A stretch of DNA of 64,000 bases from Trichosporon coremiiforme (GCA_039545355.1 BCJJ01000021.1:744001-808000), one strand, 5' to 3'. Counted from the first letter of the stretch, positions 13,071-25,008 are shown. The notes: generated by a model from the letters alone, not told the origin. Numbers and translations: made by a program.

Positions 13071-13464
13071 GCTCAGCATGCTGAGCATGCTGAGCACGCC
13101 ATGCGTGACCCGATCTGGCTTCCGCCGCCATCAAACGAGCCCTCCCCTAGAATAATTCACAACCCCGCCAAAAAGCAGTGTACCACTATCTACCTTTCCG
13201 CGTATCTGTCTTCATCTACCCCTGCTATTGCTATTCAATGCTCATGATCACTACTTTCCATTTCATTCATTCGGTCTTCACGAATTCGCGAATTCGCGCT
13301 GCGCGCCGAGCAGGTACACTACACATCTTGACATCGTACACAGTATCACTATCTAGCTTTCGTCATCATTATGGAGTCTTGTTGTGCTTCTTTATAATTG
13401 TCGGGACGCATAGAATTGAGCTTTACGAAGCGGAGATCCCACCGCCTGCCAGCATCGGGCATTC
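13071..13464. other. Convergent 3' intergenic region with palindromic repeats
   Basis: It holds the 3' ends of the AhpC-like gene (+) and the GNAT gene (-). A perfect 14-base palindrome, CTCAGCATGCTGAG (13072-13085), lies two bases after the stop and is partly repeated to 13095. Another self-complementary motif, GAATTCGCGAATTCGCG, lies near 13,280. No gene is seen. Confidence 0.55.
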
Positions 13465-14282
13465 TCAGCATTCCTTGCTCATCGCCCACCGCTTGACCAA
13501 ATCATCGCCGACGTTGAATTCGACGTAGCCCCGTTCCTCGAAACCCTGTCGCCTGTAGAATCGCATCTGGGAGCGGCGTCAGGGAGCTCTATTAAACACG
13601 TTCGCATTCCTCGTTCCTCGATTATCGTTAGAGGACCGGTGTAGAGATGGTGCGTCGCCAATTTCTCCGCCGATCTTTGGAGGTAAGTACTCACAGCGTC
13701 CTCGCTGATCGCGACCAATGCGAGCGTCTTCATGCCCGTCTCACCTGCCTTGTCTCGCACAAGCTGTGCGGCGGCATCACACAGCGCCCGCCCGACACCC
13801 CTCCCCTGTGCCTCCGGTGAGACGCCGACGAAGCTCACGAACCACAGCCCCGTCACGCCGCCGAATGCCTCCTCTTCCAGTTTGTGAACGTGTGATCGTA
13901 ACCTGGTGTAGTTGGCGAGCACGATGTCGCTGCCAGGCTCCTTCAGTAACTCTTGCGCCGGCTCGTCGTGGGGTCCCTCCGAGTTCGCACTGCTGTCAGC
14001 TTCAACTACGACCGCAACTCACCTGTGCCGATCGACGATCCCCGGCGGCTTCAGGATCAGCACGCCGAGCATTCCCCCGTCGTCGCCATACGCCGCAAAT
14101 ACAACCAGGTCGAGTACGCCCGTCACCAGCGTTGAGCGCGTGCGCGCCGCGTGCAGGCCGCGCACAGGGGCTGAGACGATCCGCGTTAGCTGGTCGTCGG
14201 CGAAGACGGAGGTCAGGAGGTCTGCCGCCCGGTCGATCTCCGAGGATGCAGAGGAGGATTCGAGTCGGCGTATACGGAGCAT
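13465..14282 (-). CDS. GNAT-family N-acetyltransferase
   Basis: Transfers an acetyl group from acetyl-CoA to an unknown amine. Exons in transcript order are 14282-14023, 13989-13695 and 13566-13465; introns are 33 and 128 bases, and every junction keeps phase. 218 residues. The GNAT fold is clear: an N-terminal strand-helix region, the acetyl-CoA-binding loop in VSPEAQGRGVGRALCDAAAQ (Q/R-x-x-G-x-G/A type), and the C-terminal FYRRQGFEERGYVEF motif on the last exon. The larger intron stays open in one frame for a while, but using it would lose the last conserved strand. No signal peptide. The substrate cannot be read from the sequence. Confidence 0.88.
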
Positions 14283-14726
14283 GACTTGCTGTTGATCCTG
14301 CTCGTGCTGCTCGTCGTCGACGAGCTGACTGACGATGATGAGTGAAGTGTGGGTGAGGAGATCAACGACAACGCCCGGTGGAGGTTGTTGACATTCGGAT
14401 CTGGATCCGAGTCGCGGCTGCCTTTACGGTACTGCGCCGATCCCTGCTCTTGTGATGTCTTCATCAACCATCCCGCTCTGCGACTCACTGCCTCGCTCAC
14501 TACTCGCTCGACCACAGACGCTCGCCAACGATTCAGAGGATCGTTGACAGTGTACGACTCCAGCTTCAACAGAAGACTGATTTAGCACCGGCCGCCAGTG
14601 CCTTCCCCACTAACCCCGCTCAAGTCGGTCTTCTCCGCACTCCGCACTCGATGACATGGTGACCGACACCCGACCACTGAGGTCGCGCGAACCACTGTCG
14701 CCTTCCTTTGCACCTTTCGACTCGCC
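14283..14726. promoter_or_regulatory. Divergent intergenic region, GNAT gene (-) and DUF4246 pseudogene (+)
   Basis: Head-to-head spacing of 444 bases. It should contain both promoters. No clear regulatory motif or gene is recognised. Confidence 0.4.
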
Positions 14727-16380
14727 ATGTTCATACTGAGGAGCACGGCGGCCACTCCCTCGCGTTCCGGTACCCCAAGCGGACAATGGGCGCATTCGCC
14801 CCTGGCGGTCCGCGAGCGTGCGATGATCTGGTTCATGAACGACGTGACTGAGCGCGAAAACTGGCGAACTCTCGTGATCGACGACAGGACGATGCTGGTC
14901 TGGGCGAGCTACCTGCCCAAAGACGGCCGGTTAGCGGAGACTTCAGGGCAGGCGACCCCTTTCGACGGCCCTCCCCCGACCTTGCGGTTTGCGGATTCAC
15001 GCCCGACACGTTCATGGCGTGCGTCCGAGAGTTGAGGGGGAAGGTTGGGGAGCCATTCGTCACGGTCCTGGACGCCGATGCTTGTGTCGTCAAGGGATCC
15101 CCCGAAATCAACGAGAAGCTCGCGCGAGCGCTGGACCAGCTGGGTTTAGGCTCGAGAGGAGTGGTCATCGTTCCTCTAGACTATCAGCTCGTACCTGGCG
15201 TCACTCGGCGACAACCCGGCATCACGAGAGGGAATTGCCTCAAGACTTTCAGCACGGGCACGCTCGTCGAGCGAGGCAGCCTTGCCCCCATTCCAACCGA
15301 CGTTTCGTTTACGTCCGACGGCTCCGCACAGCTGGAGAGCTACGTGTCGAACCTCCATCCCCGGCTTTCCGAACTCTACGCGGCGCTAGAGGACGTCGGA
15401 GGAGCGGCGATGCCAGCCCTAGTCACCGTGATGGAGAGCACATGGAGGGCTCCCAAACACAGGATCCCGTGGCAGGGCGCCGAGGCGATGGTACAGTGCG
15501 GCACGCCGTCGCGGTGTCGCGGCCACCGTGTCCCGCCGCAAGGCAGTGGTTCGGTACAGGAGCGGCTCTTTATCGACTCACACTTACCGCAGCCGCTCCA
15601 TCTCTCCCCGACTGCCGCGCTGCCTGCCCCGACGTTCCTCCACACAGAAACTCGCTCCTGGATCCGGGGGCGTCCTCGACTCCAGTTCCTGTTCCGGATC
15701 GAGCGACACACTGTCTCTCTCTCTCCCAGCGTCCGTACTCTCGCGAGTGGGACAGGAGACTGGAAGAGGTAATCGCGATTCCCGTGTACGTGACGCCCGC
15801 GGAGAATGTGAGCGCATCAGTAAGCTTCCGAGCCCCACAGGGAGAGGTACCCGACGTCGACCTGCTGGTGCAGCGGGGCTCGGAGGTCGTGCGCACTGTG
15901 CGGGAGTTGGCGCGCTCAAACTGCTACGGCCACATCGAGCCGCCAAAGTTGTGGGAGAAGGATCGCAGGCTGTACCTCTCCCTCGACTCTGTCGGCTTGA
16001 CTCCAGGAAAGTTGGTCGTGTGGCCAAACGTGCTGGGGACGAAGCTCGAGGCTGAGTGTACTGGGGAAGGAGAAGGCGTGCTCGAGCTCGTGCAGGTCAT
16101 GTTGGTCGATTCGCAGGAGAGGATGCTGAGCACGAGCGAAGTCCCGCCCCAGAGGGCGGACTGAATGTCCTTCGCTGATCAGGAGACGATGTGCAACCTC
16201 CCCGCTGAACTGAGGAACATCATCTGGGCCATGACCGAAGTGAACGGCGTACCGCATGGCTCCCAGGAGAACGCGGCATGCCGGCGGAAGATGCAGAAGG
16301 AGCGCGCGCCGACGACCCAACTTTCCTGGACGGCACACCATCTCGCCTGTCGACACCCCGACAGAACATCTTCTAGCTCT
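14727..16380 (+). pseudogene. DUF4246-family (Fe/2-oxoglutarate oxygenase-like) gene with two frameshifts and an in-frame stop
   Basis: Four segments in family order but different frames: 14727 to about 14990 (…RERAMIWFMNDVTERENW), about 14990-15771 (GFTPDTFMACVRELRGKV, then APIPTDVSFTSDGSAQLES and SYVSNLHPRLSELYAALED), about 15760-16164 (…EEVIAIPVYVTPAENVSAS to STSEVPPQ) and 16165-16380 (NLPAELRNIIWAM). The first two switches have no usable intron between them. TGA at 16162-16164 separates the conserved VPPQ block from the conserved C-terminal helix, which continues in frame. The family's WHVEG iron-binding motif is not found: at that place the sequence reads GDWKR or REWDRRL depending on frame. 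A 39-base intron at about 15,553-15,591 is possible. Decay is the simplest reading; sequencing errors could explain the shifts but not the missing histidine motif. Confidence 0.72.
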
Positions 16381-16431
16381 CGTATTTGTACCATAGAACT
16401 GCCATCTGTATCCTTACTACTTGCTATGTAT

Positions 16432-17821
16432 CTAATACTCGAGATTCTTGTACAGCGTCGTCTCGAGCTCGTGCCACACCTTTGCAAAGGGATCCTTCTG
16501 GCTGCGATCCTCGACCTCGCGATTGCGGAGGAACTGCGTCCCGCCACAAGCCGCGATGCCGGCCTCGGGGTCGAGCCAGAACTCGGTCGTCGCGATCCCG
16601 CCCCATGTCCCGCTTCCCTTCCTCCGGCCCCCAGCGCTGTCGAGGAGGTTGACACACATCGCGATAGAGTGGCCGAGTCCCTGGCCTCCATTGTCGCAGA
16701 GGGCGGGGTCGACCGCCGTAGTCGTGCCGGACCCAACCATACGGGCCAGATTGGCGTGGGCCGTGTTCCCCTCCGCCCTGGTGGGCAGGGAATCAGCAAA
16801 GAGGAGCCTGAAGCCCTCGGGAGAGACAAGACCAGGCTCGTCCTGACAAGCAAGCAGACCGCGGAGGAAAGTGAGGTACGCCTTGTTCGTGCCCCAGAGT
16901 CCTCCGCCGCCGGACAACTGCCCCGGCTCCCCAGTCAACGGCCGGCGGGGCTGGGTCAGTACGAGCTTGCCCTCGGCATCCCTAGTCGTGACATGCTGCC
17001 ACCGCTCGACGATTTCGGGCCGGTTGAAAAACGTCACGTCGTCCTCTGTCAATCCCAGGGGAGCGAAGATGTGTTTCTGGAAGTATTCGTTCAGCTTGAG
17101 GCCAGACGCGCGCTCGACGATGATGCCCGCCCAGTCGATGCCGATGCCGTATCCGAACCGAGATCCGGGCTGGAAGAGCAAGGGTTGCGCCAGATCCGCG
17201 GCCGTGCCGCCGTAGGTCTTGCCCAGGCCGTGAGCCGTGTTGTACGCCATGAGCGGGGGAGACATGAAGCTGTACCCCAGCCCGCTCGTGTGGGTCAGGA
17301 GATGACGCAGGGTGAGAGGCACGCGGCGGGGCTCAGTGACGGCCGCCCCGTTCTCGAAGGAGAGCAGGACGGGCTGTTTCCACAGCTCCGGGGCGTACCT
17401 CTCGATAACCGAGGGGTCGTCGTAGGACAACACGCCGGACTCAACGAGCTGCAGGGCCGCGACACCAGTGACCAGCTTGGTCTGCGAGTACAGCTGGAGC
17501 GCTGATCGTCAGTGATCTCCTTCAAACTTCATTCAGTCTCTAAATCAGGAGCAGCAAGGAGCAGCAAGGAGGGTACTCACTCGTGTCCTCGTTGACCTGG
17601 CCCTTCTCAGGCTCATCAAACACCCTCTCTCCCGCCTGCCCCGCATACAGCACGCCGTCCTTCGTCGTCGCGGCAAAGTGGAGCGCAGGCACGACGCGGG
17701 ACTCGACGGCCTTCTTGAGCAAGGCGTCGAGGGCAGCCTTGCCCTCGGCGCTGAGGCGGGGCACCTTGTGCGTCCTTGCGCCGCCCGACGATCCAATATC
17801 GATCTCCTGTGTCTGGGTCAT
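16432..17821 (-). CDS. Beta-lactamase-related serine hydrolase (class C/EstB-like)
   Basis: Exons 17821-17581 and 17501-16432 (79-base intron, phase 1); 436 residues. The junction creates LYSQTK, the S-x-x-K nucleophile motif of class C beta-lactamases and related esterases or D-aminopeptidases, near residue 86. Further family blocks are LRHLLTHTSGLGY, the Y-x-G-x-G-x-D-W-x-G stretch around FGYGIGIDWAG and GGGGLWGT. There is no signal peptide, so it is probably cytosolic. In fungi such proteins are usually esterases or transesterases; the substrate is unknown. It is tail-to-tail with the broken DUF4246 gene. The long ORF on the opposite strand here is a shadow. Confidence 0.9.
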
Positions 17822-18568
17822 GGTTGTCGTTCCTTGCCGTTTCTCGTGAAGTCGTGTAGTGTTCAAAGGCGAGTTAGGTGTCGATGTGCAAGTCAGCGCG
17901 CGCACTGTTGGGGGCTCGCTAGTGAGGCGCAGATGACGTGCAACCGGCTACTATATAGGTGACGGTGGTTGACCGTGGACGCGCGGGTTTCGGCCTGTAT
18001 TGGCGTCGGCGATCACCGACGGCCGGCCCACCTCCGGGTTATTCTTGACACCGGTGTTGCTGATAACGTCCGCGGCAATGCGACTGCTCAGCGTGCTCTC
18101 CGTTGGCTCCTAGTGCTCCCCTCTCTGTTTGACCGCAGCTCTGCTCCGGAATGTCAGCCCCGAGATAGCAGCGAGCGTAGCTGCCGGCAGTCACCATCCG
18201 GGCCCCCGGTCAAGGGAGAGTGACACGTGTAGCAGTGTCCCCCCTCCTCCACAACCACAACCACAACCACCTACACTCCACACCTCGCCTTCATGCCCTC
18301 AACGATGCGCAAAGCTTCACCTTGATGCGGCCTGTAATCGCCGCTTCTCCGTGCGCATTGCCCCGCGCTTTAAGCTGTGCTGTGCGACGGATTCGGACTA
18401 GCTTGGCATCGCTGAACCCTGCTGGCAACGGGGAGCCGTGCCTGAATGCCACGTCTCGTGTTTCACGCCGCCCAAAAGTCGACGCCCTTTCCTCATTATT
18501 GTTGTTGGCCCGTTCTTCCCTCCACACAACCCACACACCTCCACGCTCCTTTCCACACGCACCAAACG
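17822..18568. promoter_or_regulatory. Divergent promoter region, serine hydrolase (-) and HUT1 (+)
   Basis: 747 bases. It contains one E-box CACGTG at 18224-18229 and an ACAACC repeat at about 18,248-18,270. No gene is seen. Confidence 0.45.
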
Positions 18569-19900
18569 ATGGGGTTAATACGGTAAGCTGGTGCATGCTT
18601 CTTCAGCTGACAGACAGACTCGGGGTGTGCATCTCTGGCGTGTATGGCGCGTTCCTCCTCTGGGCCATTGCGCAGGAGCGGCGTGAGTCGCCGTCAACGA
18701 GTGAGCTGACATCAGTATCGAAGCCCTTCCCCTCGCGAGGACCACACCCGACGCTGGACAAGTTCCCGAGTCCACTGTTTTTCAACTTTTGCCAGGCGAT
18801 TGCGTCCGCGACCTGCGCGGCGGTTTACCTCCTAGTGAAAGCCTGGAGCGCTGGCAGCAAGGAGAGCGTGCTGTCCATTCTCGGTGTCACGCGGCTCGTT
18901 GACGGAATCAAGGAGGTGATCGACGCAAACCGGCCAAAGAGCGGGAGCGCGACACCCGAGCTCACGAGCGGGGACGAGAGGCAGGCCGTCCTCGCCAGCG
19001 GCAACGGAAAATTCAATGGAGTGGCGAAGGAGTCTCTCGCGAACGGCGTCGCCGCCCAGCGGCCATGGTACCAGTCCCTGCCTGCGCTGCTGCTGCAGGT
19101 GTCGCTCTTCCAGACGACCGCCGGTCCGATAGGCTTCCTCGCTCTCCGACACATCTCGTACCCCATGATGGTGCTCGGCAAGGTGAGCTTGCTTGCGTGG
19201 TAGGAGAGCTGACAATCAGAGCTGTAAGCTAATCCCGGTACTCTTGCTGAACGTATTGCTTTATCGACGGCGGTTTGGGCGGCAGAAGTACGTCGTCGTC
19301 GGACTCGTGACGCTGGGCATCTCGCTCTTCATGCTGAACGGGAAGAAGAAGGGCGGCGGCGAGAACTCAGCGTACGGCCTGCTGCTCCTGCTCGTGAACC
19401 TGTTCATCGACGGGCTCACGAACTCGACGCAGGACCAGCTCTTCGCTCTCTACCCGGGCTACTCGGGGCAGCAGATGATGTTCATCATGGCGTCGATCAC
19501 GGTGTGCGTGCTCTCGCTCCCGATGCTGATACCGATGCCTGCCGCGCCGCTGATGGCGTCCGGGCACGGGCTGGCTTCAGCGTTCACCGCGCCCGTTGCC
19601 CTCCGCTCGCTGCACTTCCTTGCGACGCACCCCTCGGCGCTCGCACCTCTGGCAGCGTACGCCGCGCTCGGCGGCCTCGGCCAAATCTTCATCTTTGAGA
19701 CGATCAGCCACTTCGGCTCTCTCACTCTCGTCATGGTCACGGTCACGCGCAAGCTGTTCACGATGCTCCTCTCTGTGTTCGTGTTCGGGCACAAGCTGAG
19801 CTTGGGCCAGTGGGCTGGTGTGGCCGTTGTATTCGCCGGCATCGGCGTCGAGGCGGGATGGAAGCGACGTGAGGCAATGAAGCGAGCCAAGCGAGATTGA
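18569..19900 (+). CDS. HUT1: ER UDP-sugar transporter HUT1 (SLC35B1 family)
   Basis: Multi-pass nucleotide-sugar carrier of the ER membrane, linked in yeasts to UDP-galactose transport and ER protein folding. Exons 18569-18582 (four codons plus two bases), 18618-19182 and 19220-19900; introns 35 and 37 bases. 419 residues. The tiny first exon gives [20 protein letters not shown], the family start. The second junction rebuilds the conserved lysine helix [22 protein letters not shown]-terminal KRAKRD looks like a dilysine-type ER retrieval signal. Between the second and third helices a charged loop (about residues 120-160) is longer than I would expect. Confidence 0.93.
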
Positions 19901-20235
19901 GCCGAGGCGTTTACGCATTACGCCTTTGCGGTAACGTACGCAGGGTGGTATGCCGCACGTCACGTCAGAAGCGTCTGTGCGGTGGCAGAGGGGAAGCATT
20001 GATGAGGACCGAAGCTTAGTCTGGCCCTTTTGGCCAGGCCAGGCAGACCAGGCGAGCCGGCGACGTGCGACGTGCGCCTCGAGGGACGAGGGACAGAGGG
20101 ACGCAGGGGGTGGGGGAACCATGCGGAAAATGTACGAAAGCAGCAAGCCCGCCCGCATCACAGCACGAGCAGCACAGTAGACAGCAACATTAGACATCAC
20201 AATGCATTCACTGGACACTTTGTCATGCACCACGC
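19901..20235. other. Intergenic, HUT1 to NPR2
   Basis: 335 bases with the HUT1 3' UTR and NPR2 promoter. No motif recognised. Confidence 0.4.
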
Positions 20236-22700
20236 ATGAGTATGAGCATGTCGCCGTCGCCGCGCCGCACGTCGTCCGAGGGCTCCGGCCGCGCCCTCAT
20301 GAGTCACGTGCTCCTCCGCTGCGTCATTGGCGACGAGCCGCTACATCATATCCCCCTTCCCCTGCCCTACCTCTTCACCCCGCTCTCGCCGTCCCTCTCG
20401 CACACGCAAGAGCACCACGGCTATCACCCCGCCGTCATGGGAGTATCGGATGAGTGAGTGTCACTGGCGGCGAGCGGCGCAAGCCGTGAGCCGGGAGCGC
20501 GCGGCCTGGTCGGTCGGTCGGCCGTCACCGGTCCTTATCAGGCGGAGCTGTGTTTATGTTGAGCAAGCTGACATCAGGTCCTTCCTCCCGCAGGTTGTGG
20601 GCGTGTTCTTCGCGACGTTCGACCCGGTCCTGGGCCCGACAGTCCTGCACCAGGTGCCGGAGCGGCTGATCTCGAGCTCGGCCAGTGAGCCAGAAGGGCG
20701 GCGGTCGCCTTCGCTCGGTCGCTCCCGATCTGTCTCGCGGACGAGAACGAGAGCGCGCGCTTCTAGCTCAGTCAGCGGGCCTAACAGGACCGCATCACCA
20801 TTATCACTCCCCTCTCCGACTGCGACGCGCGAGACGACACCAACATTGACACCAACGCCGCTCCCACACACGCCGACTCCAGAGCGGCCACCAGACCGCT
20901 CCCTCCCCGCGCTGCTCGACTTCAGCTCCATGAGCGAGTACGTCATCCCAAAGAGCTCGTTGCAGGGAAAACTCGTCATCTTCCGTACGCGGGGGAACTG
21001 GGCCGAAGGCGAAGACTCCGACGATGAGGAGGAAGACAGAACACACGAGTACAAGGTCATGGGCGTGCCGAGTGTCGTCGAGGTGGACGGGCGGTACAAA
21101 CGGAACCAGTACATGTGGAACACTTGCTTTGTATTCCGCGCAAACGCCAGTGTGGAAGCGTTCGAGCCGGTCGTGCGCAAGACGGCGAGGATATTGAGGA
21201 GCGCGGAGGTGAGTTGCTCATACTGCGGCCTCAACTGACACCAGATCGACTCTGGCTTCCTCTCGAGCCCGAAACCGGATAACACGCCCATTCCCGCCGT
21301 CCTGGAACAGCTGTTCGAGGATCTGAACTCGTACTCGGAGACCTCGATCCCGCTGGACGGGTACAACTGGCTCGAGCTGAAGCTGTTTCCGTACTTTCGT
21401 GAGTATGGCTGTGGACCCGGGCAGTGCCCCTCTTTGTCCCAGCTGTTGGTCCGGAGTACTCAGCTAACGACACAGCGAATCCGCCGCAGGTGCACGACTG
21501 GGACGTCCCGATTCCGCTTGTCGACTTCAAGTCGCTCCAAGACGCGAACTGGGACATCACGGCGGCGCGCGTCGCGCCGCACATTAATGGCGTCAACCAC
21601 GCGGGGAGGATAGCGCAGCTCGCCGACGCGGACCCAGCGCTCGTACGGGAAACGCTGCGGCATCTGCTCTACTACCAGGTCATCATGATGGTGAGTCTCG
21701 GCTGCTTGGACGTAGCCACATGGCTAACCCTCAGGTCGACATCTTCCAATACAGCAACATGTACACCACGACGCCGTCGTTCGCGCGGCTGACAGCGGAC
21801 GAGGCGGTCCAGTCCGAGTGCGGAACCTACGTCACGCGGCAAGGGTCTCCGGTGCCCGACTGGCCCATTCTCGCGAGCCTGTACGCGAAACTCCGCCCGG
21901 GGACAAGACTGCACAAGTGGTGCGAGGTGAACCGCATCACTGAGCGCGGCATCGACCCACGGCGCTTCGTGACCTTTGGCGTGATCAAGGGCTTCCTGCG
22001 CCGCGTACACCGATGGCCGATAGTGCTCGACCGGAGTGTGCAGCTCTTCCTGCCCTCGTCGCAGCAGACATCGACGCTGGGCGTGCCGGATCATCCGCGG
22101 CGGAGGGTCGGATTCCAGAGAGCAGGCGACTCGGGCTTCTCGCGTTACGCTGGGCATGGTGGAAGGCATCAGGATGCGCAGGAGAGACTGGGAGGATACC
22201 TCGAGAGAGCGGAACGGGGTGCGCTGGACAGTACCATCACGCTCCGGAGCGAGAGCAACTCGAGCATCCCGCCGAGCGTATCCCCTGGCTCGCCTGCCCA
22301 GGCATCCCAGCGAGCCGGAAGTCACATTTCACAGTCGGCCTATCAGCAGAACCACGGCAAGTCGGCGGGCGGGGACACGCACCCCTCCTTCAGCTCTCGG
22401 CGCGGCGTGCGCTCCGGCGTCAGCGGGATGAGTGGAGGCATGTCTGGCGGGGTGTCGGGCATGAGCGCGGGCCTGAACTCGGGTATCGACCGAGGGAGCG
22501 GCGCAGGTAGCGTCGTCCGGAGGGGGCACCACCAGGCAGAGCGCGAGGACAAGCTGCTAAGCCTGCTGGACGGACACCACCACGCGGACGAGATCCAGAC
22601 CACGTTTGGCCTGAGCTGGACGCAGCTCGAGAAGGTCTTGGGGTTGGAGGACATGAAGGGCGGTATTGGGCGGAAGGGCGTCGCGGTCGTGTACAATTAG
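20236..22700 (+). CDS. NPR2: Nitrogen permease regulator 2 (NPRL2/GATOR1 subunit)
   Basis: With Npr3 and Iml1 it forms the SEACIT/GATOR1 complex, which restrains TORC1 when amino acids are short. Exons 20236-20453, 20578-21208, 21245-21398, 21476-21690 and 21735-22700; all four junctions keep phase. 727 residues. The longin-type N-terminal domain is recognised from VVGVFFATFDPVLGPTVLHQ, then SEYVIPKSSLQGKLV, NQYMWNTCFVFR and PNPPQVHDWDVPIPL. A winged-helix-like C-terminus ends the protein. Fungal insertions are a Ser/Arg-rich stretch after the first strand and a Gly/Met/Ser repeat region (GMSGGMSGGVSGMSAG) in the last third. Exon 1 adds about 72 residues before the conserved start; the ATG at 20236 is the first in frame, with others at 20242 and 20248. 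Confidence 0.9.
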
Positions 22701-22857
22701 CTTCAACTTCGGGTTATTGAGTGATGTAAGATAGAAATACATTCGGTGCAGCGACGACACCATTGGTATATAATGCTGAAGGTCGGTCCAAAAGTGCTTA
22801 TCGAGAGGAACTCGATCGGTATGTGGTCTATGAGGAGAAAACAGAGAAGGGAGAAGT

Positions 22858-23844
22858 CTACTTGGCGCTTCCGCGACGCACAAGGTCCAGGAACGACTCC
22901 TTCGTCAGCACGTCGTCCTTGCCTCCACGGCCGAGGATGTTGTCCTTCTCCTTCCTCGACTTGGGCGCCTCGGGCTTGAGACCAGCCTTGTCGGACAGGG
23001 TCTTGGCGGCCGCCTCGGCGTTCTTGGACGCGACGAGGATCGCGTTGAACAGCTTGATGACTGGTGATCAGCTGACGTCTTCTTCCTTCTAGCTTCGGCT
23101 GGAACCTGCGCGGAGCTGCCTATAACACACAGGCTCGCTCCGCTGCAGGCTCGCTTCGCTCGCCACAGCGATTGCTCGTACTCACCACCCCTCTGCGCCG
23201 TCTTGCGCAGCGCACGCTCGAACTCCTGGCTTCCCATCTCAGCTCCAGGGGCAGGCACCCATCCCTCCACGACGTCGCGGACACGGGCGCGGTCGAGTCG
23301 CTCCATGCGCTCAGCCTTGAGCACACGGGCGGCGCGGCGCTCCAGCCTCTCCGCCGCCTGACTGGGCGGCAGCGGCTTGGCGCTGAGCGCGAGGATCGGC
23401 TGCGATTTCGGCTTCTTGTCATCCTCCTTCTTCGCCTTCTTTGCCTTCTTGCTTGTCGGCTCCGCGAGAAGCGACGTCAGTGTCGAACCGAACTCGTTTG
23501 CCGTCGTCGGGCGCTTGCGTTCTGATGTCAGCTTTCGAGAACGATGTACGTAGCTATTACAGCTGGGCAGCACTGCGCTGCGCTCCGTGCGGAGACTCAC
23601 TCGGCTGCTTCTTCTCCGATCCCGCCTGCGCAAGCTCAATCTCGTCCTCCGTGTCCAGCTCGTACTCGTCGTCGTCGGCAAAGTCGTTGTCGTCCGAGGA
23701 TCCCGGCTCGGGCGTCGGCTCTTTGACCTTGGCCGTCTTGACGGCGACGGTCGCCTTGGCCTTGCCCTTGGAGCCGGTCAGCTTGCTCGGCCCAGCGACG
23801 GCCGGCTTCTTCAGGATGCTCTTCGGCGCCGTCTTGCTCGACAT
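22858..23844 (-). CDS. RRP15: Ribosomal RNA-processing protein 15
   Basis: Nucleolar factor of the large-subunit (27S pre-rRNA) pathway. Exons 23844-23601, 23521-23186 and 23060-22858; introns 79 and 125 bases. 260 residues. An N-terminal Lys-rich and acidic region (SSDDNDFADDDEYELDTEDE) is followed by the Rrp15 domain: NEFGSTLTSLLAEP, PILALSAKPLPP, the basic helix RLERRAARVLKAERMER and, across the last junction, ALRKTAQRGVIKLFNAILVA. The last exon ends in a basic Gly-Arg segment. The second intron holds two near-copies of CAGGCTCGCTYCGCT about 20 bases apart. Confidence 0.92.
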
Positions 23845-24119
23845 GGTTGGCGATAACGGCTGCTAGTGTGATGTTGTGACGCAACAAACCTGTTCGCCGC
23901 ATGCACTTACCATCCCTAGCCGCAGGTGGACATTGAAGATCTTGTAGCATCGGAAAATTTCCTTATCTGAACCTCCCCGGTAGTGTGTTTCCTTCTCACT
24001 CCTCCGGCCCCTGCATCTTTCACGACCTCGAAATCCGTCATTTCGCCTTGACTTTGCCGTTTGTGTAAAACCACCGTCTCTCTCACCCCACCCACCACCC
24101 CATCACCGCCGCAAACACC

Positions 24120-24734
24120 ATGGTTCTCGTCGAGGAAGTCAAGGAGGAGATCATTGTCGACCGCGAGTCCGACTACGAGACCGAGTCCGAGTTCTCGGAG
24201 GACGACGCCGAGTCGGTCATCTCGGAGGACGACTTCGACCCGAGCACCGAGACGTTCGCCGACCGAGTGGCCGCCCTCAAGGACATCGTCCCGCCCGAGG
24301 CCCGCAAGTCGCTCGTCAACACGGCCGAGGCGATCAAGTCGTGGTCCTCCGCCGCCTACAACCTTTCCGGAAACGTCGCGTGGTGGGTCTGCACCTCCGC
24401 CATCCTCGTTGCCCTTCCCCTCGCCCTCGCCTCCGAGAACGAGGCCATGATCACCCAGCAGGAGCGCGAGCTTCAGATGCAGAGCACCGGACAGCAGCAG
24501 GTGAGTATGATCCAGGTGTCGGCATTGGCCGGCGGTGAAGCGGCAATATCAGCATTCCGCAGTAGGAGCTCCGACGTCTCGCCGAACGGCGAAAAGTCGT
24601 CCGGAGCACCGCCGCCGAGGCCAAATCCAGCTGAGCACATGTCCTAGGCCGTATCAGCTAACATCCAGCTCATGGGTGACGTCCCCGGACAGCCCGGCCA
24701 GCAGCAGCAGGGCGTCCTCCCCGCCGGCTTCTAA
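24120..24734 (+). CDS. TOM22: Mitochondrial import receptor subunit Tom22
   Basis: Central receptor and organiser of the TOM complex in the outer mitochondrial membrane. Exons 24120-24500 and 24669-24734 (168-base intron, phase 0, acceptor CAGCTAACATCCAG); 148 residues. A strongly acidic cytosolic N-terminus (about residues 1-45) binds presequences. One membrane helix follows at about residues 85-104 (NVAWWVCTSAILVALPLALA), then a short Gln/Gly-rich intermembrane-space tail ending VLPAGF. Length and order fit the family. It is divergent to RRP15 with 275 bases between starts. Confidence 0.92.
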
Positions 24735-25008
24735 GCGCCCCCGGCCTAGACCAACCCAAAAGCTCAAAAGCCCCGTGTATCTCGCATCGCTCCCGGCACC
24801 ACAGACATGAGCCGGACAGCACCTATCTTATCCCAATCAAGAACAAGCAATAGCTAGCAGACCCTGCTTATAGTGTATGACTTGATGTATGGCATCACTT
24901 CTCGATCAAAACATAGTGGCATTTTACAGTATGGCAAGAGGCAGGAGAGACATCTAGATTATATCTAATCGGGGCGGATCAAGCGGGGTCCAGCGGGGCA
25001 GAGGACGA

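Noticed and set aside
16162..16164. Selenocysteine or read-through at the DUF4246 TGA
   Set aside because: The same gene has two frameshifts and lacks the iron motif, so decay is simpler; fungi of this group are not known to use selenocysteine.
16165..17505. 446-codon ORF on the + strand opposite the serine hydrolase
   Set aside because: Only its first 70 codons look like protein, and they belong to the DUF4246 C-terminus; the rest is a shadow of the - strand gene.
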